NCBI GenBank assembly: GCA_910585615.1
Contig: CAJUFO010000011.1
Location: forward strand, 18,478-82,477
DNA length: 64,000 bases
Direction: 5' to 3'
DNA from: an uncultured Acetatifactor sp.
GTDB lineage: Bacteria; Bacillota; Clostridia; Lachnospirales; Lachnospiraceae
Under the pieces are notes generated by a model. It was not told the DNA's origin. It saw nothing but the letters and a program-made list of their open reading frames with translations, and ran no database searches. The position numbers and the translations under genes were made by a program. Positions 31,288-39,328 of the stretch are shown here, one piece after another. Every line of letters starts with the position of its first letter. The first letter of the stretch is position 1.

Positions 31288-32592
31288 CTACGCCCCCGCC
31301 CCGGCGCGGTTCTCCCTCCGCAGCAGATCCCAGGGCGCAGGCGCCTCGGAAAGCCGCACCCATATGGTCTCCCTGGCGTGGGGGCAGCTCTCCACCGCCT
31401 CCCCTTCCCCATTGTACATGGCCTCCACGGTCACTGGCACGTTCCTCCCGTCCGGCTTCATAATCTCAATCGCCTCTCCCACGGAAAATTTGTTGCGCTG
31501 TTCGAACCGGGCCAGCTTGCAGACATCTCCGTTTTCCTTCCCCTCTCTCCAGGGCAGCACATCCCCCGCAGCCACCTCCTCGATGTTCCCCAGATAGATA
31601 TATTCGTTCACATAGGTGCTGTTGTCATAAATCTGGGCCTCCCCGGCAGGCTTCCCGAAGTAGAAGCCCGTGGTGAACTGGCGGTAGGTGCACTTGGAGA
31701 TTTCCGCCCTGTACCAGTCCAGGTTCGCCCGATACCGCTCCCCGGAGATGAAATAATCATCTATGGCCCTGCGGTAGGTGCGGGCCACCGTGGCGATGTA
31801 CAGCGCCGTCTTCATGCGCCCCTCCACCTTGAAGCTGTCTATCCCCGCCTCCACCAACTCCGGTATATGCTCTATCATGCACAAATCCTTGGAATTGAAG
31901 ATATATGTACCCCGCTCGTTCTCGTACACCGGCAGGTACTCCCCGGGCCTGGTCTCCTCCACCACCGCGTACTTCCAGCGGCAGGGATGGGTGCAGGAGC
32001 CCTGGTTGGCGTCCCGCCCCGTGAAGTAATTGCTCAGAAGGCAGCGCCCGGAATAGGAGATGCACATGGAGCCCTGGACGAAGCTCTCTATCTCCATCTC
32101 CTCCGGAATCCGCTCCCGGATGGCCCGAATCTCCGCCAGGCTCAGCTCCCTGGCGGACACCACCCGCCTGGCTCCCAGCTCCCACCAGAACCGATAGGTG
32201 CGATAGTTGGTATTGTTGGCCTGGGTGGAAATATGGATCTCCGCCTCCGGCCACACCTCCCTGGCAATGGCGAACATGCCGGGATCCGAAATAATCAGCC
32301 CGTCGCACCGCTCCGGCTCCATGTCCCGCAGCTCCTTAAAATAGGCTGCCGCCCCCTCCAGGTCATCATTGTGGGCCAGGATATTGGCCGTTACATACAC
32401 CTTCACGCCCCTTGCATGGGCAAAGGCGATGCCCTCCGCCATCTCCTCCGGGGAGAAATTCTTCGCCTTGGCCCGCAGCCCGAAGGCCTCGCCGCCGATG
32501 TACACGGCATCCGCCCCGAATATCACCGCGGTCCTCAGCACCTCCAGGCTCCCCGCCGGTATCAAAAGCTCCGGTTTCCTTCTCCCCGCCAT
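31288..32592 (-). CDS. trhP: U32 family protein, probable tRNA 5-hydroxylation protein TrhP
   Basis: 434 residues from MAGRRKPELLIPAGSLEVLR at 32592 (AAGGAAGGGGCAGGATT upstream). A TIM-barrel-like start (AVIFGADAVYIGGEAFGLRA) is followed by the U32 signature ESFVQGSMCISYSGRCLLSN and the Cys set (GRCLLSN, GSCTHPCRWKY, KDLCMI) that probably holds an Fe-S cluster. In B. subtilis U32 proteins (TrhP) make ho5U34 in tRNA from prephenate-derived chemistry, and TrmR then methylates it. TrmR lies just upstream here, supporting the assignment. Confidence 0.82.
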   Translation of the reverse strand: MAGRRKPELLIPAGSLEVLRTAVIFGADAVYIGGEAFGLRAKAKNFSPEEMAEGIAFAHARGVKVYVTANILAHNDDLEGAAAYFKELRDMEPERCDGLIISDPGMFAIAREVWPEAEIHISTQANNTNYRTYRFWWELGARRVVSARELSLAEIRAIRERIPEEMEIESFVQGSMCISYSGRCLLSNYFTGRDANQGSCTHPCRWKYAVVEETRPGEYLPVYENERGTYIFNSKDLCMIEHIPELVEAGIDSFKVEGRMKTALYIATVARTYRRAIDDYFISGERYRANLDWYRAEISKCTYRQFTTGFYFGKPAGEAQIYDNSTYVNEYIYLGNIEEVAAGDVLPWREGKENGDVCKLARFEQRNKFSVGEAIEIMKPDGRNVPVTVEAMYNGEGEAVESCPHARETIWVRLSEAPAPWDLLRRENRAGAGA

Positions 32593-32704
32593 AATCCTGC
32601 CCCTTCCTTTTCCCATCTCCAAATATAACCGCCCCAGACGGCACGGGCAACCGGCGCAAGTCCGCAAGAACGCCCGCCCAGGGCGAACCTTGTCCGCTTT
32701 GGCC

Positions 32705-33364
32705 TCAGCCCCGAAAACCCTTTGCACGCTTGACGCTCAATGTCACCCCGTCCCCCACCGGCAGCACCACGGTCTCCAGCAGGGGATGGTGCTTCAGCTC
32801 ATACAGGTACTCCCGCATCCTGGCATGGATGGTGCGGTTGCGCCTGTCCACCGCAAAGCGGGACTCTGTCACGTCCCCGTCCTGCAGCACATTGTCCGAC
32901 ACCAGGAATCCCCCCGGCGCCAGAAGCCGCAGGCTGTCCGGCAGGAAGCGGATATACTGCCCCTTGGCCGCATCCATGAATATCATGTCGAAGCTTCCCG
33001 TCAGCTCCGGCAGGATATCCGCCGCATCCCCCTCCAACAGGGCAATCTGGTCCTCTCGCCCGGCCCGCCGGAAGTTCTCCCTGGCCACGGGAATCCGCTT
33101 CCCGTATTTCTCTATGGTGGTCACATGGCAGCCTTCCGGGCCGTATTCGCACATCAATAACGCTGAAAAGCCCACTGCAGTCCCCACCTCCAGAATCTGC
33201 CGCGGCTGCCTGGCCGCCAGCAGAAACTTCAGCAGGCTCTGCGTGGACTTGCGCACGATTGGAATCTGATTCTCCAGCGCCTCTTTTTCTATCCCGTCCA
33301 GGAAGGCCGTATTCCCCCTGTCCAGCGAATCGATGAAAGCCGCCATTCTCTCATCTATGATCAT
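32705..33364 (-). CDS. trmR: O-methyltransferase, probable TrmR
   Basis: 219 residues of the class I SAM-dependent, catechol-O-methyltransferase-like type: ILEVGTAVGFSALLM is the SAM loop, DMIFMDAAKGQY holds the metal-binding Asp, and VSDNVLQDG the second metal ligands. B. subtilis TrmR (YrrM) methylates ho5U34 of tRNA to mo5U and sits beside mltG and the U32 genes exactly as here. It is probably cotranscribed with the MltG-like gene upstream and the U32 gene downstream. Confidence 0.83.
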   Translation of the reverse strand: MIIDERMAAFIDSLDRGNTAFLDGIEKEALENQIPIVRKSTQSLLKFLLAARQPRQILEVGTAVGFSALLMCEYGPEGCHVTTIEKYGKRIPVARENFRRAGREDQIALLEGDAADILPELTGSFDMIFMDAAKGQYIRFLPDSLRLLAPGGFLVSDNVLQDGDVTESRFAVDRRNRTIHARMREYLYELKHHPLLETVVLPVGDGVTLSVKRAKGFRG

Positions 33365-33390
33365 ACTTCCTCTTTATATACGGAATCGCG

Positions 33391-33960
33391 TCATTCTGTC
33401 CCTGGTTCTCCGCCAAGCCCCTCTGTGTCTTCGGTTACACCGTCCCCGGTCATCCCGTCCCTGGCCGCATCCTCTGTGCCGTCCTCTCCGCCGGGCGCGC
33501 CTCCCCCAGCGGGCGGGCCGCTCTCCGAGGAAGAGTCTTCCTGACCGAGAGAGCTCCCACTTCCTGCGGAATCCCCTTCGCCGTCCTCTTCCTCGGTTTT
33601 CTCCACCACCATGGCCTGCATCATCTCCTCCGCGGTCATGGCCGTGCTCAGGTCGAATGTGCCGGGGCCCACGTCCTCCCTGTACTCCGAGAGATAATAC
33701 TGCAGCACGAAGAGCCTGGCGTCCCGCACCAGCCCCCTGCCCTCGAAAAGCTTTCCGATGTCCAGCGCGGACATGTCAGGGCTGACCGTCACCGTCACTC
33801 TCCGGCCCTCCCCCGTAGTCATGGCCGGCTCCGTGAAGATGCGGTAGCCGTAGTCATAACAGATTCCGGCTCCCCGATAGATTACATACACCACCGCCAC
33901 CGCCATCACTACCCGGAAGATAGCCCCCGCCACTGCAGCTATTATGCTCGTTACTTTCAT
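33391..33960 (-). CDS. MltG-like membrane protein lacking the catalytic domain
   Basis: 189 residues from MKVTSIIAAVAGAIFRVVMA at 33960 (GGAGGTTAGT upstream). One TM segment near the N-terminus, then an extracellular LysM-like/YceG N-terminal domain (DMSALDIGKLFEGRGLVRDA, FVLQYYLSEYREDVGPGTFD), then an acidic, Gly/Ser/Pro-rich tail to the end. The lytic transglycosylase domain of true MltG (with its catalytic Glu) is absent. It holds the mltG place in the conserved order. It may bind glycan or regulate, rather than cut. Confidence 0.7.
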   Translation of the reverse strand: MKVTSIIAAVAGAIFRVVMAVAVVYVIYRGAGICYDYGYRIFTEPAMTTGEGRRVTVTVSPDMSALDIGKLFEGRGLVRDARLFVLQYYLSEYREDVGPGTFDLSTAMTAEEMMQAMVVEKTEEEDGEGDSAGSGSSLGQEDSSSESGPPAGGGAPGGEDGTEDAARDGMTGDGVTEDTEGLGGEPGTE

Positions 33961-34040
33961 ACTAACCTCCATGCCCGACCGGCAGGCCAAGCGCCTCGCC
34001 CCAACGCCCTTCCACAACTTGGAAGAATGGATTGGGATAC

Positions 34041-34110
34041 GAACTTGTTCGTGTGCAATCCTAGAAGTTCTTGGCGGGCGTCCTTTGGCCGCCTAGAACT
34101 TCTTCTCACA
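34041..34110 (-). repeat. Hairpin repeat at the rnj stop codon (copy A)
   Basis: 70 bases match 53181-53250 at the same offsets: a palindrome CGAACAAGTTCG, then a long stem (34063-34077 with 34089-34103) built from AGAAGTTCT arms. The inner stem sequence differs between the copies but pairs in both. On the minus strand the unit begins with the stop codon of the upstream gene (GTGTGAGAAGAAGTTCTA). No T-run follows. Confidence 0.65.
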
Positions 34111-35779
34111 CTTCCATGATAATCGGTAATATCATGGGCCGTCTCTTGGTCTTCTTCCAGACAAAGTCGCTGAGGGCGTCCTTGGTGGTATTCTTCAGCT
34201 TCCCCCAGTCCGTAATCCCTCTGTCCAAGCACCTCTCGATGGCCTCGTCCACAATCTGCCGCGCCTCCTCTATCAGCTCATCGGACTCCTTCACGTACAC
34301 GAACCCTCTGGATACGATGTCGGGCCCTGCCACCAGCTCCCCTCCTGCCCGGTCCAGGCTCATGACCACTACCATGATGCCGTCCTCCGCCAGATGCTGG
34401 CGGTCCCGCAGCACCACATTCCCCACGTCGCCCACGCCCAGGCCGTCCACCAGAATGGCCCCTACGGGAACCCTGCCCGTGACGCCCGCGCGGTTCTTGT
34501 CCAGCTCCAGCACATCGCCGGAGGAGAGGATGAAGATATTCTCCTTCTCCATACCCAGGCTCTGGGCAATTTTCGCCTGGGCCTTCAGATGCTTAATCTC
34601 CCCGTGGACGGGGACGGAATACTTGGGCCGGATCAGCGCGTAGAGCAGCTTGATTTCCTCCTGGCGGGCATGGCCGGACACATGGGCGTCCTGGAAGATT
34701 ACGTCCGCGCCCTTGCGGATCAGTTCATTGATCACCTTGGTCACGGACTTCTCGTTGCCCGGGATGGGGTTGGAGGAAAAAATCACCGTGTCCCCCGCGC
34801 CGATGGTAATCTTGCGGTGCATACCGCTGGCCATGCGGCTCAGGGCCGCCATGCTCTCCCCCTGGCTCCCGGTAGTGATCACCACCTGCTTCTCGCTGGG
34901 GTAGTCTTTCATCTGCTCTATCTCGATCAGGGTGTTGTCCGGGATGCTGATGCAGCCCAAGTTCCTGGCCGTCTCGATGATGCTCACCATGCTGCGGCCG
35001 TCCACGCAGACCTTCCTGCCGAACTTGTACGCCGTGTTGATAATCTGCTGCACCCTGTCCACATTGGAGGCAAAGGTGGCCACGAAAATCCTGGTATTCT
35101 TATGCTCCTCGAACAGATTGTCAAAAGTGGCCCCCACCGTGCGCTCCGAGGGAGTGAAGCCCGGCCGCTCCGCGTTGGTGGAGTCGCACATCAGCGCCAG
35201 CACGCCCTTCTTGCCCAGCTCCGCGAAGCGCTGCAGGTCGATGGCGTCTCCGAATACGGGCGTGTAGTCCACTTTGAAGTCCCCCGTGTGCACCACCACC
35301 CCCACCGGGGAGTAGATGGCCAGCGCCGCCGCGTCCACAATGCTGTGGTTGGTCTTGATGAACTCCACCCGAAACTGTCCTAAATTGATGGACTGGCCGA
35401 ACTTCACCACCTTGCGCTTGACGCTCTTGGTCATCTCATGTTCCTTCAGCTTGTTCTCGATGATGCCCATGGTGAGCCTGGTGGCATAGATGGGCGCGTT
35501 GATGTCCCGGAGCACATAGGGGAGCGCTCCGATATGGTCCTCATGGCCGTGGGTGATCACGAAGCCCTTCACCTTGCTGATGTTGTCCTTCAGGTAAGTC
35601 ACATCTGGGATTACAAGGTCGATGCCCAGCATGTCGTCCGCCGGGAACGACAGGCCGCAGTCCACCACAACAATACTGTCCTCATACTCGAACGCAGTAA
35701 TGTTCATGCCGATTTGCTCCAGGCCCCCCAAAGGGATTATCTTTAGTCTGGAACCGTTGTTATTCTCTTTTTTCTTCAA
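34106..35779 (-). CDS. rnj: Ribonuclease J
   Basis: 557 residues. Metallo-beta-lactamase zinc motif THGHEDHIG, then the beta-CASP region (LALMCDSTNAERPGF; QVVITTGSQGESMAALSRMA) and FQDAHVSGHARQEEIKLLY, VPVHGEIKHL. The C-terminal domain follows (VRKGFVYVKES region). It trims mRNA 5' ends and matures 16S rRNA with 5'-3' exo and endo activity. Its start overlaps the Fur-family gene's end by 20 bp, and its stop codon is the first base of the hairpin repeat copy A. Confidence 0.97.
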   Translation of the reverse strand: MKKKENNNGSRLKIIPLGGLEQIGMNITAFEYEDSIVVVDCGLSFPADDMLGIDLVIPDVTYLKDNISKVKGFVITHGHEDHIGALPYVLRDINAPIYATRLTMGIIENKLKEHEMTKSVKRKVVKFGQSINLGQFRVEFIKTNHSIVDAAALAIYSPVGVVVHTGDFKVDYTPVFGDAIDLQRFAELGKKGVLALMCDSTNAERPGFTPSERTVGATFDNLFEEHKNTRIFVATFASNVDRVQQIINTAYKFGRKVCVDGRSMVSIIETARNLGCISIPDNTLIEIEQMKDYPSEKQVVITTGSQGESMAALSRMASGMHRKITIGAGDTVIFSSNPIPGNEKSVTKVINELIRKGADVIFQDAHVSGHARQEEIKLLYALIRPKYSVPVHGEIKHLKAQAKIAQSLGMEKENIFILSSGDVLELDKNRAGVTGRVPVGAILVDGLGVGDVGNVVLRDRQHLAEDGIMVVVMSLDRAGGELVAGPDIVSRGFVYVKESDELIEEARQIVDEAIERCLDRGITDWGKLKNTTKDALSDFVWKKTKRRPMILPIIMEV

Positions 35780-36230
35780 TCAAATCTCCTCCACATTCTA
35801 CACAGTAGCCGTAGAGCTTTACCTCATGATCCACAACACGAAATCCGGTAGTCGCGATGATTTTCCCCTCCAGCTCCTCCAATAAATCGTCCTGGAAGGA
35901 AATCACCCTGCCGCATTTGATACAGATCAGATGATGATGGCGGTGTCTCACCGTGCCCTCCAGAGCACTCCCCATCTCATAGCGCACGAACCCGTCATCA
36001 AAACTGACCCGGTCGATTAGATGCAAGCTCCCCAACAACTGTATGGTTCTATAAACAGTAGCCAGCCCGATGTCCGGGCAGTCTGCTTTTACCAACTCAA
36101 ATATTTCTTCCGCAGTCAGATGCTCCCGGGGACAGGAATCGATGGCCTCCAGCACCGCCATGCGCTGTCTGGTGACCTTCAGGCCTCTGTCCTTCAAAAG
36201 CCTCTCTGCTTTCCCCTTATCAAACGCCAT
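35760..36230 (-). CDS. Fur family metalloregulator
   Basis: 156 residues from MAFDKGKAERLLKDRGLKVT at 36230 (GGAGTTGGGAT upstream); the longer frame to 36320 adds a low-complexity start. A winged helix (TRQRMAVLEAIDSCPREHLT, LATVYRTIQLLGSLHLIDRV) precedes the metal centre RHRHHHLICIKCG and the structural Cys pair CVECGG. Whether it senses peroxide (PerR), iron (Fur) or zinc (Zur) cannot be told from sequence alone. It lies between yrzB-like and rnj genes, with the overlap suggesting cotranscription. Confidence 0.92.
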   Translation of the reverse strand: MAFDKGKAERLLKDRGLKVTRQRMAVLEAIDSCPREHLTAEEIFELVKADCPDIGLATVYRTIQLLGSLHLIDRVSFDDGFVRYEMGSALEGTVRHRHHHLICIKCGRVISFQDDLLEELEGKIIATTGFRVVDHEVKLYGYCVECGGDLIEEKRE

Positions 36231-36316
36231 ATCCCAACTCCGCGCGTACCCCCTGCCTGCAGGCTCCTGTCCTGACCGATAGGGCATAGCCTCCGCCCGG
36301 GCCCCGAAGCTTTCGT

Positions 36317-36586
36317 TCATGCATTCTCCAGCTCCACGTCCTCCAGCATGTTCTCGAATACGCCAGCTACAGCTTCCAGCTCCTGGTCATCGGACACGAT
36401 AGTATAGAGCCCTTCCGGCTCCCCGTCTCGAGACATGTCCTTCAAAATCAGCGCCTCTCCGTCGCCCTCTTCCTCATCCGTGACAAGAATATAGTCAATG
36501 CCGCCTATCCTCGTCTGCTCCAGCACATAGAATTCCACCGGCTCTTCTCCCTCCGGCGTGAACGTAATCTTCTCCTGCTTTGCCAT
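36317..36586 (-). CDS. DUF1292 (YrzB-like) protein
   Basis: 89 acidic residues (KITFTPEGEEPVEFYVLEQTR, IGGIDYILVTDEEEGDGEAL) with the compact beta-rich pattern of DUF1292 proteins. The function is unknown, though the gene stands between ruvX and mltG in Bacillus and Clostridium. Its stop overlaps the frame of the Fur gene's longer form by four bases. It probably belongs to the ireB-ruvX operon. Confidence 0.9.
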   Translation of the reverse strand: MAKQEKITFTPEGEEPVEFYVLEQTRIGGIDYILVTDEEEGDGEALILKDMSRDGEPEGLYTIVSDDQELEAVAGVFENMLEDVELENA

Positions 36587-36626
36587 TTCCGCACCTCACG
36601 CACACCTTCACATGGAGGCGTGCATT

Positions 36627-37070
36627 TCAATCCTCTTTCTCTGTCTGTCCGTGGCTGCGTCTGTCCAGGTATCCCTGGAGTATCAGGGCAGCCGCAATCT
36701 TGTCCACATAATCCTTCCGTCTCTCCCTGCGGATGCCGGCCTCTATCATAGCCTTGTCCGCCGCCACCGTGGTCAGCCTCTCGTCCCACATGACAACGGG
36801 CAAGCCTGTCCGGCGCTCCAGCTTCTCCCGAAATTCCTCCGTCAGCTCCACCCGTACTCCTTCGGTGGCGTTCATGTTCTTGGGGAGGCCCAGCACGATT
36901 TCCTCCACCTCGTATTCCAAAATCAACTCCTCGATCCGGGCCAATGTCCGGCGCAGCTTGTCCTCTCTCTCCCTGCGGATGATTTCCAGGCCCTGGGCCG
37001 TGATGAGCAGGCTGTCGCTGACAGCCACCCCCACCGTCTTAGAGCCGAAATCCAGACCCATTATGCGCAT
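36627..37070 (-). CDS. ruvX: Holliday-junction resolvase-like RuvX (YqgF)
   Basis: 147 residues from MRIMGLDFGSKTVGVAVSDS at 37070 (AAAGGGAGGCGGCT upstream). The RNase H-like fold shows D6-type GLDFGSKT, EEIVLGLPKNMNATEG and the late acidic motif VMWDERLTTVAA. YqgF family proteins act on Holliday junctions or on 16S rRNA 5' processing; both have been reported. It belongs to the conserved ireB-ruvX-DUF1292 order. Confidence 0.95.
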   Translation of the reverse strand: MRIMGLDFGSKTVGVAVSDSLLITAQGLEIIRREREDKLRRTLARIEELILEYEVEEIVLGLPKNMNATEGVRVELTEEFREKLERRTGLPVVMWDERLTTVAADKAMIEAGIRRERRKDYVDKIAAALILQGYLDRRSHGQTEKED

Positions 37071-37090
37071 AGCCGCCTCCCTTTCGTCCC

Positions 37091-37354
37091 CTACTCCCAT
37101 TCCTTCGTGCGGATGTACTCCGTCAGCAGCTCCTCCACCAGCTCGTCCCGCTCCACCTTCATGATCATGCTCCGCGCATTCTTGTGGCTGGTGATATAGG
37201 TGGGATCCCCACTCATGATATACCCGACAATCTGATTAACCGGATTGTAGCCTTTCTCTGTCAACGCCTCATATACGGCGGCCAGCACCACCTTCGCTCC
37301 GGTGGCAGGTTCCGAGTCTACCTTGAAGTATTGTGTATTTTCCAGATTCTGCAT
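37091..37354 (-). CDS. ireB: IreB family regulatory phosphoprotein
   Basis: 87 residues from MQNLENTQYFKVDSEPATGA at 37354 (GGGAGTCATGAC upstream). VYEALTEKGYNPVNQIVGYI and SGDPTYITSHKNARSMIMKV are the family blocks (DUF965). The N-terminal Thr region is the site phosphorylated by the IreK/PknB kinase in enterococci. It influences antibiotic tolerance there. It starts the conserved gene string toward trhP. Confidence 0.93.
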   Translation of the reverse strand: MQNLENTQYFKVDSEPATGAKVVLAAVYEALTEKGYNPVNQIVGYIMSGDPTYITSHKNARSMIMKVERDELVEELLTEYIRTKEWE

Positions 37355-37461
37355 GTCATGACTCCCATCTGCCCGCCCAGGCAGGCCTAACCTTGAACAT
37401 TCCAAAGCGCCTAATACTACTACTTCCTTTCATCATACCTCATTTTCGCCAAAAATTCAAG

Positions 37462-38892
37462 CTACATCAAAATTTCATCTGTCAGGAACTCCCTGACCGG
37501 TATCTTTACCAGCGTATTTATCAGAGAGGCGCCATCCCCCTCTCGGCCGGTGATGTCCACAGCCACTTTCACGTAGTCCCCGGTATGGCCGATGCAATAG
37601 ATACGGCCTCCTATCTCCCGCGTCTCCTCCAGGAGCGCTTCGGCTTCTTTTCCTATGTAGCGCCTGCGGAATTCTTTTGACCGCCTCTCTCCCATGGCAA
37701 TCAGCTCCGCGCTGCGCCTGGACTTGGCAGGCTCAGGCACCTGGTCCGGCATGGAAGCTGCCGCTGTCCCGGCCCGCTTGGAATACTTGAAGACATGCAT
37801 CTCATAAAATCCCACCTTCTCCAGGAATTCCCTTGTCCGGCCAAATTCTTCTTCCGTCTCCCCGGGGAAGCCTACAATCACATCCGTGGTGATGGCCGGT
37901 TCGTCAAAGCACTCCCGCAAAAGCTCCACGCTTTCATAGTATTCCCCGGCGGTGTAATGTCTATTCATCCTTTTTAAAGTAGCGTCGCAGCCGCTCTGGA
38001 GGGACAGATGGAAATGGGGGCAGAGCTTCGGAAGCGCCGCCAGCCGCCCTGCAGTCTCTGCGGTGACGATCCGCGGCTCCAAAGACCCCAGTCTGATCCG
38101 TTCCAGCCCGCTTACCTCATGAATCCGTTCTGTCAGCTCCGCCAGCCTGCTGTGCCCATCATATCTGGGCTGCAGCCGTCCCTCCTGTCCTTTTCCTTCC
38201 GTGCCTGCCACACCCTGCGCTTCCTGTCCGCCCTTCCCGAAATCAATCCCGTAGGAACTGATGTGGATACCCGTGAGCACCACTTCCCGGTAACCGGCTT
38301 CTACAAGTCCCCGCACCTCTTCCAGGACATCCTCCATTCTGCGGCTCCTGACCCTTCCCCTGGCATAGGGAATGGCGCAGTAAGAGCAGAACTGGTTGCA
38401 GCCGTCCTGAATCTTGATATAGGCCCTGGTATGCCCGGCTGTGCGTTTCAGCCTCATTTCTTCATACTCATAGGTATGGCCGATATCCGGCACCGTCGCT
38501 CCATGCAGCGTCTTGTCCCCCTGCCGCTCCTTATCTCCAGCCTCCCTTTTCTCCAGATATTCCGCCAGAATGGCCGCGACATCCTTCTTCCGGTTGTTGC
38601 CGATGGCCAGGTCGATGGACGGATCCTCCTCCACCGCATTCCGGCCCGTCTGCACGTAGCAGCCCACCGCCACCACCACCGCGTCAGGATTGAGCTGCCT
38701 GGCCCGGTGCAGCATCTGCCTGCTCTTCCTGTCGGCAATGTTGGTGACCGTACATGTGTTCACGATATAGATATCGGCTCTTTCATCAAATGCCACAATG
38801 CCAAATCCTTTTTCTTGAAGGATTTGGCGCATTACATCCATTTCATAAGAATTGACCTTGCAGCCCAGATTATACAATGCCACAGTTTTCAT
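37462..38892 (-). CDS. mtaB: tRNA t6A37 methylthiotransferase
   Basis: 476 residues. N-terminal Fe-S ligand cysteines lie in YNLGCKVNSYE, IVNTCTVTN and AVGCYVQ, and the radical-SAM motif is GCNQFCSYCAIPYARG (CxxxCxxC). A TRAM-like C-terminus ends the protein. It adds a methylthio group to t6A37 of tRNAs reading ANN codons, in the cytoplasm. The gene faces away from the HPr-like gene across a 100-bp promoter region. Confidence 0.95.
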   Translation of the reverse strand: MKTVALYNLGCKVNSYEMDVMRQILQEKGFGIVAFDERADIYIVNTCTVTNIADRKSRQMLHRARQLNPDAVVVAVGCYVQTGRNAVEEDPSIDLAIGNNRKKDVAAILAEYLEKREAGDKERQGDKTLHGATVPDIGHTYEYEEMRLKRTAGHTRAYIKIQDGCNQFCSYCAIPYARGRVRSRRMEDVLEEVRGLVEAGYREVVLTGIHISSYGIDFGKGGQEAQGVAGTEGKGQEGRLQPRYDGHSRLAELTERIHEVSGLERIRLGSLEPRIVTAETAGRLAALPKLCPHFHLSLQSGCDATLKRMNRHYTAGEYYESVELLRECFDEPAITTDVIVGFPGETEEEFGRTREFLEKVGFYEMHVFKYSKRAGTAAASMPDQVPEPAKSRRSAELIAMGERRSKEFRRRYIGKEAEALLEETREIGGRIYCIGHTGDYVKVAVDITGREGDGASLINTLVKIPVREFLTDEILM

Positions 38893-38925
38893 GATTATTC
38901 CCCTCTTTTTTGTACTGTTTTCGCC

Positions 38926-38954
38926 TTGACTTTTGCGCCGCCAGCCGTTAATAT
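38926..38954 (+). promoter_or_regulatory. Promoter of the HPr-like gene
   Basis: TTGACT (38926-38931), a 17-bp spacer and TAATAT (38949-38954) lie 37 bp before the start codon at 38992, with AGGAGGTAAAGAAG as ribosome binding site. Confidence 0.7.
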
Positions 38955-38991
38955 GTTGACTGGAAGGTAAATCAGACAGGAGGTAAAGAAG

Positions 38992-39225
38992 ATGAAAACA
39001 GTACAGATTTTCCTTAATTCCATCGACAAAGTCAAATCCTTTGTAAACGACATCTCCAAGTTCGACTACGACTTCGACTTGGTCTCCGGCAGATATGTTG
39101 TTGACGCGAAATCCATCATGGGCATCTTCAGCTTAGATCTGTCCAAACCCATCGACTTGAACATCCACACAGAGGAAGGTGCAGACGAGGTACTGGAATT
39201 CTTGAAGCCCTATATCGTAGCGTAG
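38992..39225 (+). CDS. HPr family protein without the phospho-histidine
   Basis: 77 residues (MKTVQIFLNSIDKVKSFVND...). The HPr-like fold is seen in SGRYVVDAKSIMGIFSLDLS and EEGADEVLEFLKPYIV. The position of the phosphotransfer His (HARPA in PTS HPr) is here a LNSIDKVKSF segment with no His, so it cannot act as an HPr phosphocarrier. The serine near SIMGI may still matter. It has its own promoter and a terminator just after it, so it is a single-gene transcript, probably highly expressed. A regulatory Crh-like or other role is possible. Confidence 0.85.
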   Translation: MKTVQIFLNSIDKVKSFVNDISKFDYDFDLVSGRYVVDAKSIMGIFSLDLSKPIDLNIHTEEGADEVLEFLKPYIVA

Positions 39226-39274
39226 GCTTGTCCTAACCTGCGCATGTACATAGGCGCCGAAGCATCAGGCAAAG

Positions 39275-39309
39275 AGGCCTCTTGGGAGCAGACCCGGGAG
39301 GCCTTTTTT
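39275..39309 (+). terminator. Terminator after the HPr-like gene
   Basis: AGGCCTC (39275-39281) pairs with GAGGCCT (39298-39304), followed by six T. It ends the HPr-like transcript and lies 20 bp before the convergent thiI stop. Confidence 0.85.
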
Positions 39310-39328
39310 ATGCCAAAGCTTTTCCGCT

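Noticed and set aside
31207..32628. 473-residue plus-strand open frame
   Set aside because: Shadow of the U32 family gene caused by high GC. No recognisable motif and no ribosome binding site.
34041..34110. Rho-independent terminator of rnj
   Set aside because: There is no T-run after the stem on the minus strand, although the hairpin is strong. It is kept as a repeat instead.
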